The notes: a model not told the origin generated them from the sequence alone. Positions 24,347 to 33,871 are shown, counted from the stretch's first letter. The stretch is DNA of 61,187 nt from Arthrobacter sp. SPG23 (GCF_000876655.1 NZ_JYCN01000031.1:1-61187), one strand, 5' to 3'. Made by a program: numbers and translations.

Positions 24347-25791
24347 TCCTTTGTGAGGGTGACCACCGGCAGGAATGCCTTGCGGGTGGTTCCGTCTATT
24401 TGTTCGAAGTCGATGGCGTCCCAGCCGGCGCGGTCGAAGCCGGCCCCGTCGTGCAGGGCGTGGGACAGCAGCGCGCGGATGGAGTTGATGTGGCGTTCCT
24501 CCGGCGGAAGCTGCTCCCAGGCCTCCGGGAGCGTGGCGGCCCCGGCGAGCGCGGCGCGGATGGCTGCCGGTTTGGCCTTGCCGGTGCGCGGCGAGCGCAC
24601 CCGGTCCGAGTCGCTGAAGGCGATGGGGTCGGCGAGCTTCGGGGGCGCCGCGAACTCGTCGGGGTCGAAAAGCTTGACCATGGACAAGGACTCGAAGCCT
24701 GCGTTGAAGAGCACCGGTCCGGGCACCAGGCCGGGGCGTTCCCGCTCATAAGGCAGCGAGCGGATGGCCTGTTCAGCTTCCCGGAGCACCTTCCGCAGCC
24801 GCACGGACTGGCGGAAATCGTCGCTCTGGACATAGGTGTTGAGGCTTTCGCTGAGCTTGCCGTAGATCCGCTGGATCTGGCTATGCTGCGTTCGGAGCTC
24901 GGCCACCAGGTTCTTCAGCGTCTCGCGGTCGTCATGGCTGAGGTCGTCCGCGAACTGGCGGCTGAGCACCTCGCCGATCGCCGACCGGAAACGCAGCTGC
25001 TGCTGGGGATCCTCCAGGAATGCCGTGAAGGACCGGAATGTCCTGCCTTCAGGACTCTGCCGCAGCCGCTTGTCCGCCTCCAGCACCTGCGCCATGGTGG
25101 CACCTTTGCTGAGGGATTCCTCGATGATCTGGTTGCGGAGCTCGCCCACCAGCTCTTCGATCCGGTCACGCATCTTCTTATAATCCGCGGGCAGGCTGGC
25201 GGCGAGGTCGAGGATGTTTCCGGCGGCCTCCACTGCTTCGTCGTCGTCCAGCAGCCCGTCGAAGTCGCCGGAGCTGATGTCCTGGATGAGCTGCTGGCGC
25301 TCCTCGATCTCGTCCTCGAGCGACTCAAGCCGGGCACTCTGGTCCGGGTTGGTCTCGTTGGCGAGCTTTTCGACGTCACCGAGCAGCGTCCCCAGGCGGG
25401 AACCGTTCAGGGTGGAGCGTTCGCTGGAAAGGCTGTCCAGGAAAGCCAGGACGCGGGCCGCGGGTTCGGTGATTTCGTAGACGATCTGCCCCGACTGGTT
25501 GCGGCGGGTCAGGAAATTCTTACGGGTCCATTCGTCCCCGAAGGATTTCCCGTTGGCTATCCCGCCCAGTCCGGGGTCCTGGCGGCGGAGCTGTTCAAGG
25601 AAGGCGTCGACGTCGGCATGGAACTCTTCCAGCGGAAGCTGCGGACGGGTGCGGGTGAAGGAAGCCTGCAGGACGGCGATGACCCACGGCGCGGACCGCG
25701 TGAGCGCCCAGGCCGGCCCTTTGGTGAGGAGTTCGAGGTCCCGGAGCCGGGCGCTGATCGCGTCCGCGGAGGACGGGGCGGATCGGGACAC
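24343..25791 (-). CDS. jetA: kleisin-like protein JetA (DUF3375)
   Basis: A 482-aa protein from a GTG at 25791 with AAGGAG at ideal spacing. A longer upstream frame to 25983 lacks conserved sequence. The N-terminus RLRDLELLTKGPAWALTRSAPWVIAVLQASF and the following WTRKNFLTRRNQ...YEITEPAARVLAFLDSL form the winged-helix DUF3375 region. A helical middle (about 150-300) and a C-terminal domain (about 370-482) follow. It is the MukF/MksF-like kleisin that closes the JetC ring. It is the first gene of jetA-jetB-jetC. Confidence 0.93.
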   Translation of the reverse strand: MSRSAPSSADAISARLRDLELLTKGPAWALTRSAPWVIAVLQASFTRTRPQLPLEEFHADVDAFLEQLRRQDPGLGGIANGKSFGDEWTRKNFLTRRNQSGQIVYEITEPAARVLAFLDSLSSERSTLNGSRLGTLLGDVEKLANETNPDQSARLESLEDEIEERQQLIQDISSGDFDGLLDDDEAVEAAGNILDLAASLPADYKKMRDRIEELVGELRNQIIEESLSKGATMAQVLEADKRLRQSPEGRTFRSFTAFLEDPQQQLRFRSAIGEVLSRQFADDLSHDDRETLKNLVAELRTQHSQIQRIYGKLSESLNTYVQSDDFRQSVRLRKVLREAEQAIRSLPYERERPGLVPGPVLFNAGFESLSMVKLFDPDEFAAPPKLADPIAFSDSDRVRSPRTGKAKPAAIRAALAGAATLPEAWEQLPPEERHINSIRALLSHALHDGAGFDRAGWDAIDFEQIDGTTRKAFLPVVTLTKD

Positions 25792-26095
25792 GCACTCTCC
25801 TTCAGCTGCCACGGGACTCGTCGGGCAGCGGAAAACCCGAAAACTGCCAACTACAAGGTTAACGCAGTGCCCCGGGCAGCAGCTCCGGCATGGTGTCCGG
25901 CCCGCCGGCAGCCCGCGACTCCTGTTACGCGTGTTACTGGTGGGGTTTAAGTGACCGCACCGTGACCTACGCTCCGGTAGCATTTCGATCGCGCATCAAC
26001 CCCCGCGCCACGGCGTGCTGAGTCTGGCTGACCGCGCCGCCCGCACCCTACGCTCGTGCTACTCGATCCATCAGGCAATGACGCAGGGGGAAACC
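25792..26095. other. divergent promoter region of jetA and a small membrane protein
   Basis: This 304-bp gap holds the promoters for the jetABC operon (minus) and the gene at 26096 (plus). A direct repeat TGTTAC-GCG-TGTTAC (25923-25937) is the only notable motif and could be a regulator site. I found no clear -10/-35 pair. Confidence 0.4.
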
Positions 26096-26398
26096 ATGCA
26101 GTTCGATCTCAGCGCAGTTGAAACAGGCACTTTCGTGTTCATCGGAACTCTTATGTTCGGGATGCTGATAGTGGGTTTCATGATGACGGCCGGCTTCCTG
26201 GCCATGGTGCTCGTGGGAGTGGGCCGGCTCGCCTGGTTCATCGTTGCCGGCACCCTGCTGGGATTGGTCCACGGCATCAACCACCTGTGGGACCGGATGG
26301 TGCACCACGCCTCCACAGTGGAACTCCCCGGCGACTTTCAAGGGCAGCCTGCCCCTAGCACGGGAACTTACCCGCGGGTAGCATTGAGGGACAGCTGA
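26096..26398 (+). CDS. small membrane protein of unknown function
   Basis: A 100-aa protein from ATG 26096 with GGGGGA upstream. Two hydrophobic segments (about residues 11-32 and 34-58, with a GVGRLAWF turn between) are followed by a polar tail. I recognise no family. The pattern FxGTL...I.G...A.xL.G.GRL...V matches the N-terminal part of the protein at 30046, suggesting the two are related. It is transcribed away from jetABC. Confidence 0.7.
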   Translation: MQFDLSAVETGTFVFIGTLMFGMLIVGFMMTAGFLAMVLVGVGRLAWFIVAGTLLGLVHGINHLWDRMVHHASTVELPGDFQGQPAPSTGTYPRVALRDS

Positions 26399-26462
26399 AG
26401 GGTTCTCCACCCGAGGCGGACCCAGGGCTCGAGCCGGCCACCCCGGTTAGAGGAGATGCCCC

Positions 26463-28448
26463 GTGAGCTCTGCCACTGACAGTCCAGCCGCCGATGTTCC
26501 CGTCGCCCCCGACAAGATCGGACCGGAGGCCACCGAGGCGGATGCCCGGGCCATTACGGAGGCCGCCCGGGAAACCTCCTGGGACCGGCCCAGCTTCGCC
26601 AAGGGTCTGTACCTCGGCAGCTTCGATCTCTCGCTGATCCATCCCTGGCCCGAGGCCAGGGCCGAGGACGTGGAACGCGGCGACGAGTTCATGGCCCGCC
26701 TCACCGCCTACTGCAGGACCATGTCCGGCCGCCTGATCGAGCGGGACGCCAAAATCCCGGACGAGTACCTCGCCGGCCTGGCCGAGCTGGGCGTCTTCGG
26801 CATGAAGATCCCGCGCGAATATGGCGGCCTCGGCCTGTCCCTCGTGTACTACGGCCGCGCGCTGGCCCTGCTGGGCTCGGTGCACCCGAGCCTCGGAGCG
26901 CTGCTGTCCGCGCACCAGTCCATCGGCGTCCCTGAGCCTGTCAAGGTGTTCGGCACTGCGGAGCAGAAGCAAGAGTACCTTCCCCGCTGCGCCGCCGGCG
27001 CCATCACGGCGTTCCTGCTGACGGAGCCCGACGTCGGGAGCGACCCCGCCCGGATGGGCAGCACCGCAGTTCCCACGGACGACGGCGATGCTTACGTGTT
27101 GGACGGCGTGAAACTGTGGACCACCAACGGCGTGATCGCCGAACTGGTGGTGGTCATGGCCCTGGTCCCGGAGCACAGGGATTCCGACGGCACGGTCCAC
27201 AAGGGCGGCATCAGCGCCTTCGTGGTGGAAATGGACTCCCCCGGCATCACGGTGGAAAACCGCAATGCCTTTATGGGGCTGCGGGGCATCGAAAACGGGG
27301 TGACGCGATTCCACCAGGTGCGGGTACCCGCGGCTAACCGGCTCGGGCGGGAGGGCCAGGGCCTGAAGATCGCCCTCACCACCCTCAACACCGGACGGCT
27401 GTCCATCCCGGCCCTCTGTGTGGCATCCGGCCGGTGGAGCCTGAAGATCGCCCGCGAATGGTCCAACGCACGCACGCAGTGGGGCCGGCCGGTAGGCAAG
27501 CACGAAGCCGTGGGCAAGAAGATCGCTTTCATCGCCGCGAGCGCCTTCGCCCTGGACGCCGTGTTCGAGCTGTCCGCCGAGATGGCCGATGCCGGCCAGA
27601 AGGATGTCCGGATCGAGGCCGCCCTGGCCAAGCTCTGGTCCACGGAGATCAGCTGCCGGATAGCTGACGAGCTGGTGCAGATCCGCGGCGGACGCGGCTT
27701 CGAGACGGCGGACTCTCTGGAGGCGCGAGGCGAGCGCGCCGTGCCGGCAGAACAACAGCTCCGGGACCTCCGGATCAACCGGATCTTCGAGGGTTCCTCG
27801 GAAATCATGAAGCTCCTGATTGCCCGTGAGGCCGTGGATGCGCACCTCGCCGCCGCCGGGGACCTTGCTTCCGCGGATGCCAGCCTGCAGGACAAGGCGC
27901 GGGCGGCCGTCGGCGCTTCAGGCTTCTACGCGAGGTGGCTGCCCAAACTGGTGGCGGGCGCGGGGATGGATCCGCGGTCCTACACGGAGTTCGGCCGGCT
28001 GGCCAAGCAGTTGCGTTTCGTGGAGCGCTCCTCGCGGCGGCTGGCCCGCCAGACGTTTTACGGAATGGGCCGGTGGCAGGCAAAGCTGGAGCACAAGCAG
28101 GCGTTCCTGGGCCGGATCGTGGACATCGGCGCGGAGCTGTTTGCGATGGCGGCATGCTGTTCGCGGGCTGAAGGCATGCTCCACACGTCGCCCGAGCAGG
28201 CCGCCACTGCCTATGAACTCGCCGAGGCCTACTGCGAACAAGCGCGGGTCCGGGTGGACGAGTACTTCGACCAGCTGTGGCGGAACACCGACGACGCCGA
28301 CCGCGAGCTCACCGAAAAGGTACTGGCGGGCGACTACACGTGGCTGGAAGCAGGCGTCCTGGACCAGTCCGAAGGCACCGGGCCATGGATCGCGGACGCG
28401 TCCCCGCGGCCGTCCGTGAAGGAGAACCTGCACCGCAAATACCGCTGA
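26463..28448 (+). CDS. acyl-CoA dehydrogenase family protein
   Basis: A 661-aa protein from GTG 26463, which has GAGGAG upstream. The central region is an acyl-CoA dehydrogenase: ELGVFGMKIPREYGGLGLS (N-terminal helical domain), AFLLTEPDVGSDPARM (FAD/substrate loop), GLRGIENGVTRFHQVRVP, then QIRGGRGFETADSL and RINRIFEGSSEIMKLLIAREA. A C-terminal extension of about 150 residues makes it longer than the usual 380-400 aa, like the very-long-chain type enzymes. It would oxidise an acyl-CoA to the 2-enoyl-CoA with electrons to ETF. The chain length is not predictable. It stands alone on the plus strand. Confidence 0.92.
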   Translation: MSSATDSPAADVPVAPDKIGPEATEADARAITEAARETSWDRPSFAKGLYLGSFDLSLIHPWPEARAEDVERGDEFMARLTAYCRTMSGRLIERDAKIPDEYLAGLAELGVFGMKIPREYGGLGLSLVYYGRALALLGSVHPSLGALLSAHQSIGVPEPVKVFGTAEQKQEYLPRCAAGAITAFLLTEPDVGSDPARMGSTAVPTDDGDAYVLDGVKLWTTNGVIAELVVVMALVPEHRDSDGTVHKGGISAFVVEMDSPGITVENRNAFMGLRGIENGVTRFHQVRVPAANRLGREGQGLKIALTTLNTGRLSIPALCVASGRWSLKIAREWSNARTQWGRPVGKHEAVGKKIAFIAASAFALDAVFELSAEMADAGQKDVRIEAALAKLWSTEISCRIADELVQIRGGRGFETADSLEARGERAVPAEQQLRDLRINRIFEGSSEIMKLLIAREAVDAHLAAAGDLASADASLQDKARAAVGASGFYARWLPKLVAGAGMDPRSYTEFGRLAKQLRFVERSSRRLARQTFYGMGRWQAKLEHKQAFLGRIVDIGAELFAMAACCSRAEGMLHTSPEQAATAYELAEAYCEQARVRVDEYFDQLWRNTDDADRELTEKVLAGDYTWLEAGVLDQSEGTGPWIADASPRPSVKENLHRKYR

Positions 28449-28605
28449 TTCACGCTGATTTCCGCCCCGCCGGAGATACTAAGCATCCTTGCTACCACCG
28501 GCAGGCCGTGGTTAGGTGGTGATAAGAGCACCATGCACGTCTCCGCATAGCGGTGGCCGGCCCAAACAATGGGCCCGGTTCAATCGATGAAAGCGAGAAC
28601 GCCTG

Positions 28606-29436
28606 ATGAGCAGCACAGCAGGACCCGAAGACAGACAGCCGCGCCGCGCCCGCGTCGACCGTACGGACGGCGTCGACGCGAGCCACGCAGACCGGAACGG
28701 GGTGGAAGGCAGGCTGGAGGGCCGCCGCAGCTACGCTGACGCTCCGCGTACCAGCGGCAAGTACGACGCCGGCACGGACCACGACGCCGACACCCGCGCC
28801 TACACGGTGCCTCCGACGTCCGAGCCCGTTGTGGCCGCTGACCCCCATGCTGCCACCCGCGAGACTGTGGTTGCCCGCGAGAAGGAACAGTTCGGCGGCA
28901 TCAAGGTCGGGTCCGCATTCTTTGGCTGGCTGGCCGCGACGGGAACGGCCGTCTTGCTGACGGCCCTCGTTGCAGCGGCGGGAACAGCAGTGGGGCTTGC
29001 CACCAGCACGGACGTCAACGAGGCCGTGAACCAGGCCTCCGGCGACCAGACCGTGGGGCTGGTAGGGATCATTGTGCTGCTGGTCATCCTCTTTGTGGCT
29101 TACTACTGCGGCGGTTACGTGGCCGGCCGGATGGCGCGCTTCAACGGCGCCAAACAGGGGTTCATGGTGTGGGTCTGGGCCGTGATCTTCGCAATACTTG
29201 TTGCGCTGCTGGCCATGATCGCCGGTGGACGCTTCAACATCCTCGCCAACCTGAACAGCTTCCCGCGGATCCCCGTCAATGAAGGGCAGCTGACCACCTC
29301 CGGCATTATCGCCGCCGTCGTGGTCGCTGTGGTCGCACTGATTGGGGCCGTGGTGGGCGGCATGGCCGGCATGCGGTTCCACCGCAAGGTGGACCGGGCC
29401 GGGTTCACCCCCGTTGAAGCGGACGCTGACCGCTAG
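28606..29436 (+). CDS. membrane protein with disordered N-terminus
   Basis: A 276-aa protein. Residues 1-100 are hydrophilic and charged (many Arg, Asp, Thr), without a signal peptide. Four hydrophobic segments follow (about 105-132, 148-170, 185-207 and 230-255), with YYCGGYVAGRMARFNGAKQGFMVW between segments two and three. That Gly-rich segment resembles small Actinobacteria membrane proteins of the YrzE/TIGR04086 type. The function is unknown. Upstream sequence contains ACTAAGCATCCTTGCTACC (28478-28496), similar to an element before the gene at 53291. It is convergent with, and overlaps by 4 nt, the YchJ gene. Confidence 0.75.
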   Translation: MSSTAGPEDRQPRRARVDRTDGVDASHADRNGVEGRLEGRRSYADAPRTSGKYDAGTDHDADTRAYTVPPTSEPVVAADPHAATRETVVAREKEQFGGIKVGSAFFGWLAATGTAVLLTALVAAAGTAVGLATSTDVNEAVNQASGDQTVGLVGIIVLLVILFVAYYCGGYVAGRMARFNGAKQGFMVWVWAVIFAILVALLAMIAGGRFNILANLNSFPRIPVNEGQLTTSGIIAAVVVAVVALIGAVVGGMAGMRFHRKVDRAGFTPVEADADR

Positions 29437-29819
29437 GGCGCAACCTCGTCCAGGTAGTACCAACGGCGGTCAACACGCAGGAACCGGCTGGTTTCGTGGT
29501 GGACGCCCCGCTCGCCGTCGTGCCGGAAGTGGGCCCTGAACTCGACGGTCCCTTCCGAATCCAGCGGTCCGCCGCGGACCGTGGAAACAACGTCCAGCCG
29601 GCGCCATTCGATGGCCGGATCCAGTTTGAGTTCCGCGGGCCGGGTATCCGGATGCCAGGTTCGGAGGAGGTAGGCGGCATCGTGCACCACGAACGCGCTG
29701 TACCGGGAGCGCATCAGCTGTTCCGCCGTGGGGGCATCGGCGTCACCGCGGTGGAACCGGCCGCAGCAGTCCGCGTACTGCTCACCGGACAGGCAAGGGC
29801 AGTTTCCGGGGTTGGGCAC
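29433..29819 (-). CDS. YchJ-family SEC-C motif protein
   Basis: A 128-aa protein from GTG 29819 (GAAAGGA at good spacing). The N-terminal CPCLSGEQYADCCGRFH is a SEC-C zinc-binding motif (CxCxSGxxYxxCC). It is followed by the NTF2-like domain of YchJ (TAEQLMRSRYSAFVVHDAAYLLRTWHPDTRP, then EWRRLDVV, VEFRAHF and HETSRFLRVDRRWYYLDE). This family (UPF0225) is conserved but of unknown function. The frame extends upstream to 30239 without conserved sequence. Confidence 0.9.
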   Translation of the reverse strand: MPNPGNCPCLSGEQYADCCGRFHRGDADAPTAEQLMRSRYSAFVVHDAAYLLRTWHPDTRPAELKLDPAIEWRRLDVVSTVRGGPLDSEGTVEFRAHFRHDGERGVHHETSRFLRVDRRWYYLDEVAP

Positions 29820-30045
29820 GGCGGTCCTTTCAGGCTGACTGAGGGGCTTCAAATGACTGTCTCCGACTATATGCCCGGACCGGGGCGGAACCGGCCGTGT
29901 CATATCCGATAACAGCTTCGACACAACCCCGTCGCGGGCCTCAATGCGGGCGTGTTGCCCCGCAAAAGTCCGTATTGTTAAGGGGTGCTTATCGGCGGGT
30001 AGTTGCTGCCCGTACACAGGCGCTGCAGGCCGTGAGGAGAGGTAA

Positions 30046-30687
30046 ATGGAAGATCCCACCACCATTGCCCTGAACCTGACCTTTTTTGGCACGCTCGGTG
30101 TGGCCTTCGTCATGTTCATCGGACTCTTCCTGGTCTTTGTTGCCACCTTGCTAATTGCAGGGCTGGGCCGGCTGGTCGGCGTAATGGTGATGGCGCTGTT
30201 CGGCCGCCGCGCCGCCGGGCCCGCTGCGGAAACCGCCATCCGTGCGCCCCGCCGTACTTTCAGCCTGAAGGCTCCTCAGTCCGGTCCCCTCAAATCGAAG
30301 CTGCGGGGCCCCAAGGAACACCCGGCGCGCACCAGCACGGCCCGCGGCGAGGCTCCCGCCCTGGCCGAGGACTGGGCCGCTGCCGTCGCCCGGGCAGACG
30401 CCCGCGCTGCCGCCCGGGTTGAGGCCGCGGCGCCGCCCGAAGTGAAAGTCACCGTGCGTGATCTCCCCAGTCCGGATGCCCCGGTGGAAGACGTCAGGGC
30501 GGTTGCACCGCTGGTGGAGTCCGCCACGGACCAGCACGCCACCGTCAAGGCCATCCCGCGCTCCTTCGAGAAACCCCCGGCCCCGGGACGGATGGCCATG
30601 CTGGACACTGGTTCGCTGGTCTCGCTTGCCGGCCATCCCGGCGCCCTGAAGGGCACCCTGCCCACTGATCACCGCCGCGCCGGCTAA
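30046..30687 (+). CDS. membrane-anchored protein of unknown function
   Basis: A 213-aa protein from ATG 30046 with AGGAGAGG upstream. Residues 8-55 are two hydrophobic segments (FFGTLGVAFVMFIGLFLVFVATLLIAGLGRLVGVMVM). The remainder is basic, Ala/Pro-rich and low-complexity, probably cytoplasmic. The membrane part resembles the 100-aa protein at 26096. I cannot assign a function. Confidence 0.7.
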   Translation: MEDPTTIALNLTFFGTLGVAFVMFIGLFLVFVATLLIAGLGRLVGVMVMALFGRRAAGPAAETAIRAPRRTFSLKAPQSGPLKSKLRGPKEHPARTSTARGEAPALAEDWAAAVARADARAAARVEAAAPPEVKVTVRDLPSPDAPVEDVRAVAPLVESATDQHATVKAIPRSFEKPPAPGRMAMLDTGSLVSLAGHPGALKGTLPTDHRRAG

Positions 30688-30837
30688 GTCACAATTCTTC
30701 ATTGACCCCCGCTGCGTTACCCCGCACTACGCAAGGCTAAGAAGTGCTTCGGCGCCGGCGTCCGACCGGCCAATTTTGTGTAGCCTCGTGACGATCCACA
30801 GCAGTCGGCTGTGGGGTCAAACGTGAGGAAACCGGGA

Positions 30838-31911
30838 ATGAGCCTCAACCAGCTACGGGTATTCGGGCGCAGCGGGACATTAATCAGCCCGCTCACCCTG
30901 GGCACCATGAACTTCGGCGAGGGCGCAGCCGCGGACCCGTCAGGCGCCGGCGGCAGCGCCCACGGCTACGCACCCACCGGTGCCGATGAAGGCATCCGCA
31001 TCATCAACGCTGCGTTGGACGCCGGCATCACCGCCGTGGACACTGCGGACGTCTACTCGCAGGGGCAGAGCGAGCACGTGGTGGGCCGTGCCCTGAAAGG
31101 CCGCCGCGACGACGTCTTCATCGCCACGAAGTTCCACGGCCAGATGAGCGCCAACCCTGCCCACTCCGGAAACTCGCGGCGCTGGATCATGCAGGCCGTG
31201 GAGGGCAGCCTTCGACGCCTGCAGACGGACCGGATCGACCTGTACCAGGCGCATCGTCCGGACTACAACACGGATGTGCTGGAAACCATCACGGCGCTGA
31301 ACGACCTCATCCGGCAGGGCAAGATCCTCTACTACGGAACGTCCGTGTTCACCCCGGCGCAGCTGGTGGAGGCCCAGTGGCTGGCCACCACCAACCACCT
31401 CATTCCGCCCGTTGCCAACCAGGTCCCCTATTCGATGCTGGTCCGGGGCACCGAGCGCGACGTCCTGCCGATCGCCCAGCAGTACGGCCTCGGCGTGCTG
31501 GCCTACGGTCCGCTGGCCGGCGGCTGGCTGTCCGGGAGCTTTGTCCTGGACGCCGGGAAGCCGCCCACGCGGGTCCACTCCCTTCCCGGGCGGTACGACA
31601 TCTCGGGCCCGGCAAGCGAGCGGAAGCTGCACGCAGCAGACGCCCTGGCCCGGCTGGCGGACAAGCTGGAGCTGCCGCTGGTGGACCTGGCAGTCGGCTT
31701 CGCGCTGAACCATCCGGCCGTCAGCAGCGTGATCGTCGGCCCGCGGAGCGAGGAGCACCTGCACGCCTACCTGCACGCTGCGGACACGGTGCTGGACGAA
31801 TCCGTGCTGGATGCCATCGACGAGCTGGTGCCTCCCGGCACCAACTTCGTGGAGCGGGACGCCGGCGCCGTGGTCCCCTCCCTGGAGTACGCGGAGCTTC
31901 GGCGAAGGTAG
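30838..31911 (+). CDS. aldo/keto reductase
   Basis: A 357-aa protein from ATG 30838 (GAGGAAA upstream). The aldo/keto reductase tetrad is visible: Asp/Tyr in VDTADVYSQGQSE, Lys in IATKFHG and His in LYQAHRPD. The C-terminal VSSVIVGPRSEEHL is the cofactor-binding region. It is an (alpha/beta)8-barrel NADPH-dependent carbonyl reductase, nearest in layout to the YajO/Tas type. It precedes a second aldo/keto reductase by 50 nt, so the two are probably co-transcribed. The substrate is unknown. Confidence 0.93.
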   Translation: MSLNQLRVFGRSGTLISPLTLGTMNFGEGAAADPSGAGGSAHGYAPTGADEGIRIINAALDAGITAVDTADVYSQGQSEHVVGRALKGRRDDVFIATKFHGQMSANPAHSGNSRRWIMQAVEGSLRRLQTDRIDLYQAHRPDYNTDVLETITALNDLIRQGKILYYGTSVFTPAQLVEAQWLATTNHLIPPVANQVPYSMLVRGTERDVLPIAQQYGLGVLAYGPLAGGWLSGSFVLDAGKPPTRVHSLPGRYDISGPASERKLHAADALARLADKLELPLVDLAVGFALNHPAVSSVIVGPRSEEHLHAYLHAADTVLDESVLDAIDELVPPGTNFVERDAGAVVPSLEYAELRRR

Positions 31912-31961
31912 CTGGCGGAAAGCCCTTACCCTGAGCAACCAAGTGGGCTACGGTGAAAACC

Positions 31962-32966
31962 ATGGAATTCAGATACCTCGGCAACAGCGGCTTCAAGATC
32001 TCCGAAATCACTTTCGGCAACTGGCTCACGCACGGCTCCCAGGTGGAGAACGATGTGGCCACCCAGTGCGTGCGGGCAGCACTGGACGCGGGAATCAGCA
32101 CGTTCGACACCGCCGACGTCTACGCCAACACTGCGGCGGAGAAGGTACTGGGCGAGGCGTTGAAGGATGAGCGCCGTGAGTCCCTGGAGATCTTCACCAA
32201 GGTGTTCGGCCCCACCGGACCCAAGGGCCACAACGACGTAGGGCTGTCCCGCAAGCACATCATGGAGTCCATCAACGGTTCCCTGACACGCCTCCAGACC
32301 GACTACGTGGACCTCTACCAGGCGCACCGCTTTGACTACGAGACGCCGCTGGAAGAAACCATGCAAGCGTTCGCGGACATCGTCCGGCAGGGCAAGGCGC
32401 TGTACATCGGGGTCAGCGAATGGACGGCCGGCCAGATCAGGGACGGCCACGCCCTCGCCAAGGACCTGGGCTTCCAGCTGATTTCAAACCAGCCGCAGTA
32501 CTCCATGCTGTGGCGGGTCATCGAGGCCGAAGTGGTCCCGACATCCGAAGAGCTGGGCCTGTCCCAGATCGTGTGGTCCCCCATGGCCCAGGGTGTGCTG
32601 AGCGGCAAGTACCGGCCGGGGAAGCCGGCCCCCGAAGGAAGCCGTGCCACGGACTCCAAGGGCGGCGCCAGGATGATCGAACGCTGGATGTCCGACGAAG
32701 TGCTCACCGGCGTCCAGCAGCTCAAGCCGATCGCGGAGGAAGCCGGACTCACCATGGCCCAGCTCAGCATCGCCTGGGTGCTGCAGAACAAGAACGTTGC
32801 CTCCGCCATCATGGGCGCGTCCCGTCCGGAGCAGATTGCCGGCAACGTGGCGGCCGCCGGCGTCAAGCTGGACCAGGCCATCCTGGACAAGATCGACGAC
32901 GCCATCGGGTCACTGGCCGAACGGGACCCGGCCCAGACCAAGTCGCCCGCGTCCCGGGAGGCCTAG
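31962..32966 (+). CDS. aldo/keto reductase, Kv-beta-like
   Basis: A 334-aa protein from ATG 31962; a GTG three codons upstream is an alternative. The tetrad residues are in FDTADVYANTAAE, FTKVFG and YQAHRFD. The sequence GVSEWTAGQI and the stretch QYSMLWRVIEAEVVP are typical of the potassium-channel beta-subunit-like branch (YghZ/YdhF relatives). NADPH binding is indicated by SAIMGASRPEQI. It is immediately followed by an NmrA-like gene. Confidence 0.93.
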   Translation: MEFRYLGNSGFKISEITFGNWLTHGSQVENDVATQCVRAALDAGISTFDTADVYANTAAEKVLGEALKDERRESLEIFTKVFGPTGPKGHNDVGLSRKHIMESINGSLTRLQTDYVDLYQAHRFDYETPLEETMQAFADIVRQGKALYIGVSEWTAGQIRDGHALAKDLGFQLISNQPQYSMLWRVIEAEVVPTSEELGLSQIVWSPMAQGVLSGKYRPGKPAPEGSRATDSKGGARMIERWMSDEVLTGVQQLKPIAEEAGLTMAQLSIAWVLQNKNVASAIMGASRPEQIAGNVAAAGVKLDQAILDKIDDAIGSLAERDPAQTKSPASREA

Positions 32967-32968
32967 CC

Positions 32969-33871
32969 GTGGCGGACGGGGAGGGTGCCGCCGGCACGGG
33001 GACGGGCGGACCAACGGTCGGGGACCTGCCCGGCCTGGCGGTCACCGGATCCACCGGACAGCTCGGCGGACTCGTCGCCAGGATCATCGCTGACGCCGGG
33101 CTGCCGCAGCGGCTGCTGGTGCGCGACGCCGCCAGGGCACCTGACCTCCCGGGTGCTGTTCCGGTGGTGTCCACGTACGGGGACCCGGTGCTGGCGAAGT
33201 CCTCGCTGGCGGGCGTGAAGACGCTGTTCATGGTGTCCGCTGCCGAGGCCGAGGACAGGCTCCAGACGCATTTCGTGTTTATTGACGCAGCTGCCGCGGC
33301 CGGGGTTGAGCATGTGGTGTACACGTCCTTCTTCGGCGCCTCCGCAGACTGCACGTTCACGCTGGGCAGGGACCATTACGCCACCGAGGAGCGGATCAGG
33401 GCCTCCGGGATGAAGTACACGTTCCTGCGGGACAACTTCTACCTCGACTTCCTGCCGCTGCTCACCGGGGAGGACGGCGTCATCCGCGGCCCGGCGGGCG
33501 ACGGCGTCATGGCTGCCGTAACCCGCGGGGACATCGCCCGGTGCGCGGCGGCAGTGCTGGGTGATCCGGCGGTACACGTGGGCAGGACCTACGACCTCAC
33601 CGGGCCGGAGGACATTTCCCTGCAGCGGGCCGCGGAGCTCCTCACCTCGGGCACAGGACGGACCGTCAGCTTCCACAATGAAACCGTGGAGGAGGCCTAT
33701 GCCTCCCGGGCATCCTACGGCGCACCGGCCTGGCAGGTGGATGCCTGGGTGAGCACCTACACGGCCATTGCCAACGGCGAACTCGCCGGCCCGACGTCGG
33801 ACGTTTATGGCCTCACAGGCAGGGAACCCCAGGGGCTCGCGGACTTCCTCAAGGAGGCGCATCACCTCTAG
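32969..33871 (+). CDS. NmrA-like NAD(P)-binding protein
   Basis: A 300-aa protein from GTG 32969, 2 nt past the previous stop with GGGAGG inside the end of that gene. It has an N-terminal Gly-rich tail, then a Rossmann loop LAVTGSTGQLGGLVARII. The segments VEHVVYTSFFGA and YTFLRDNFYLDFLPLL are those of the NmrA/atypical SDR family, such as quinone oxidoreductase 2. It lacks an obvious Tyr-x-x-x-Lys pair. It may sense or use NADP. It forms an operon with the aldo/keto reductases. Confidence 0.88.
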   Translation: MADGEGAAGTGTGGPTVGDLPGLAVTGSTGQLGGLVARIIADAGLPQRLLVRDAARAPDLPGAVPVVSTYGDPVLAKSSLAGVKTLFMVSAAEAEDRLQTHFVFIDAAAAAGVEHVVYTSFFGASADCTFTLGRDHYATEERIRASGMKYTFLRDNFYLDFLPLLTGEDGVIRGPAGDGVMAAVTRGDIARCAAAVLGDPAVHVGRTYDLTGPEDISLQRAAELLTSGTGRTVSFHNETVEEAYASRASYGAPAWQVDAWVSTYTAIANGELAGPTSDVYGLTGREPQGLADFLKEAHHL

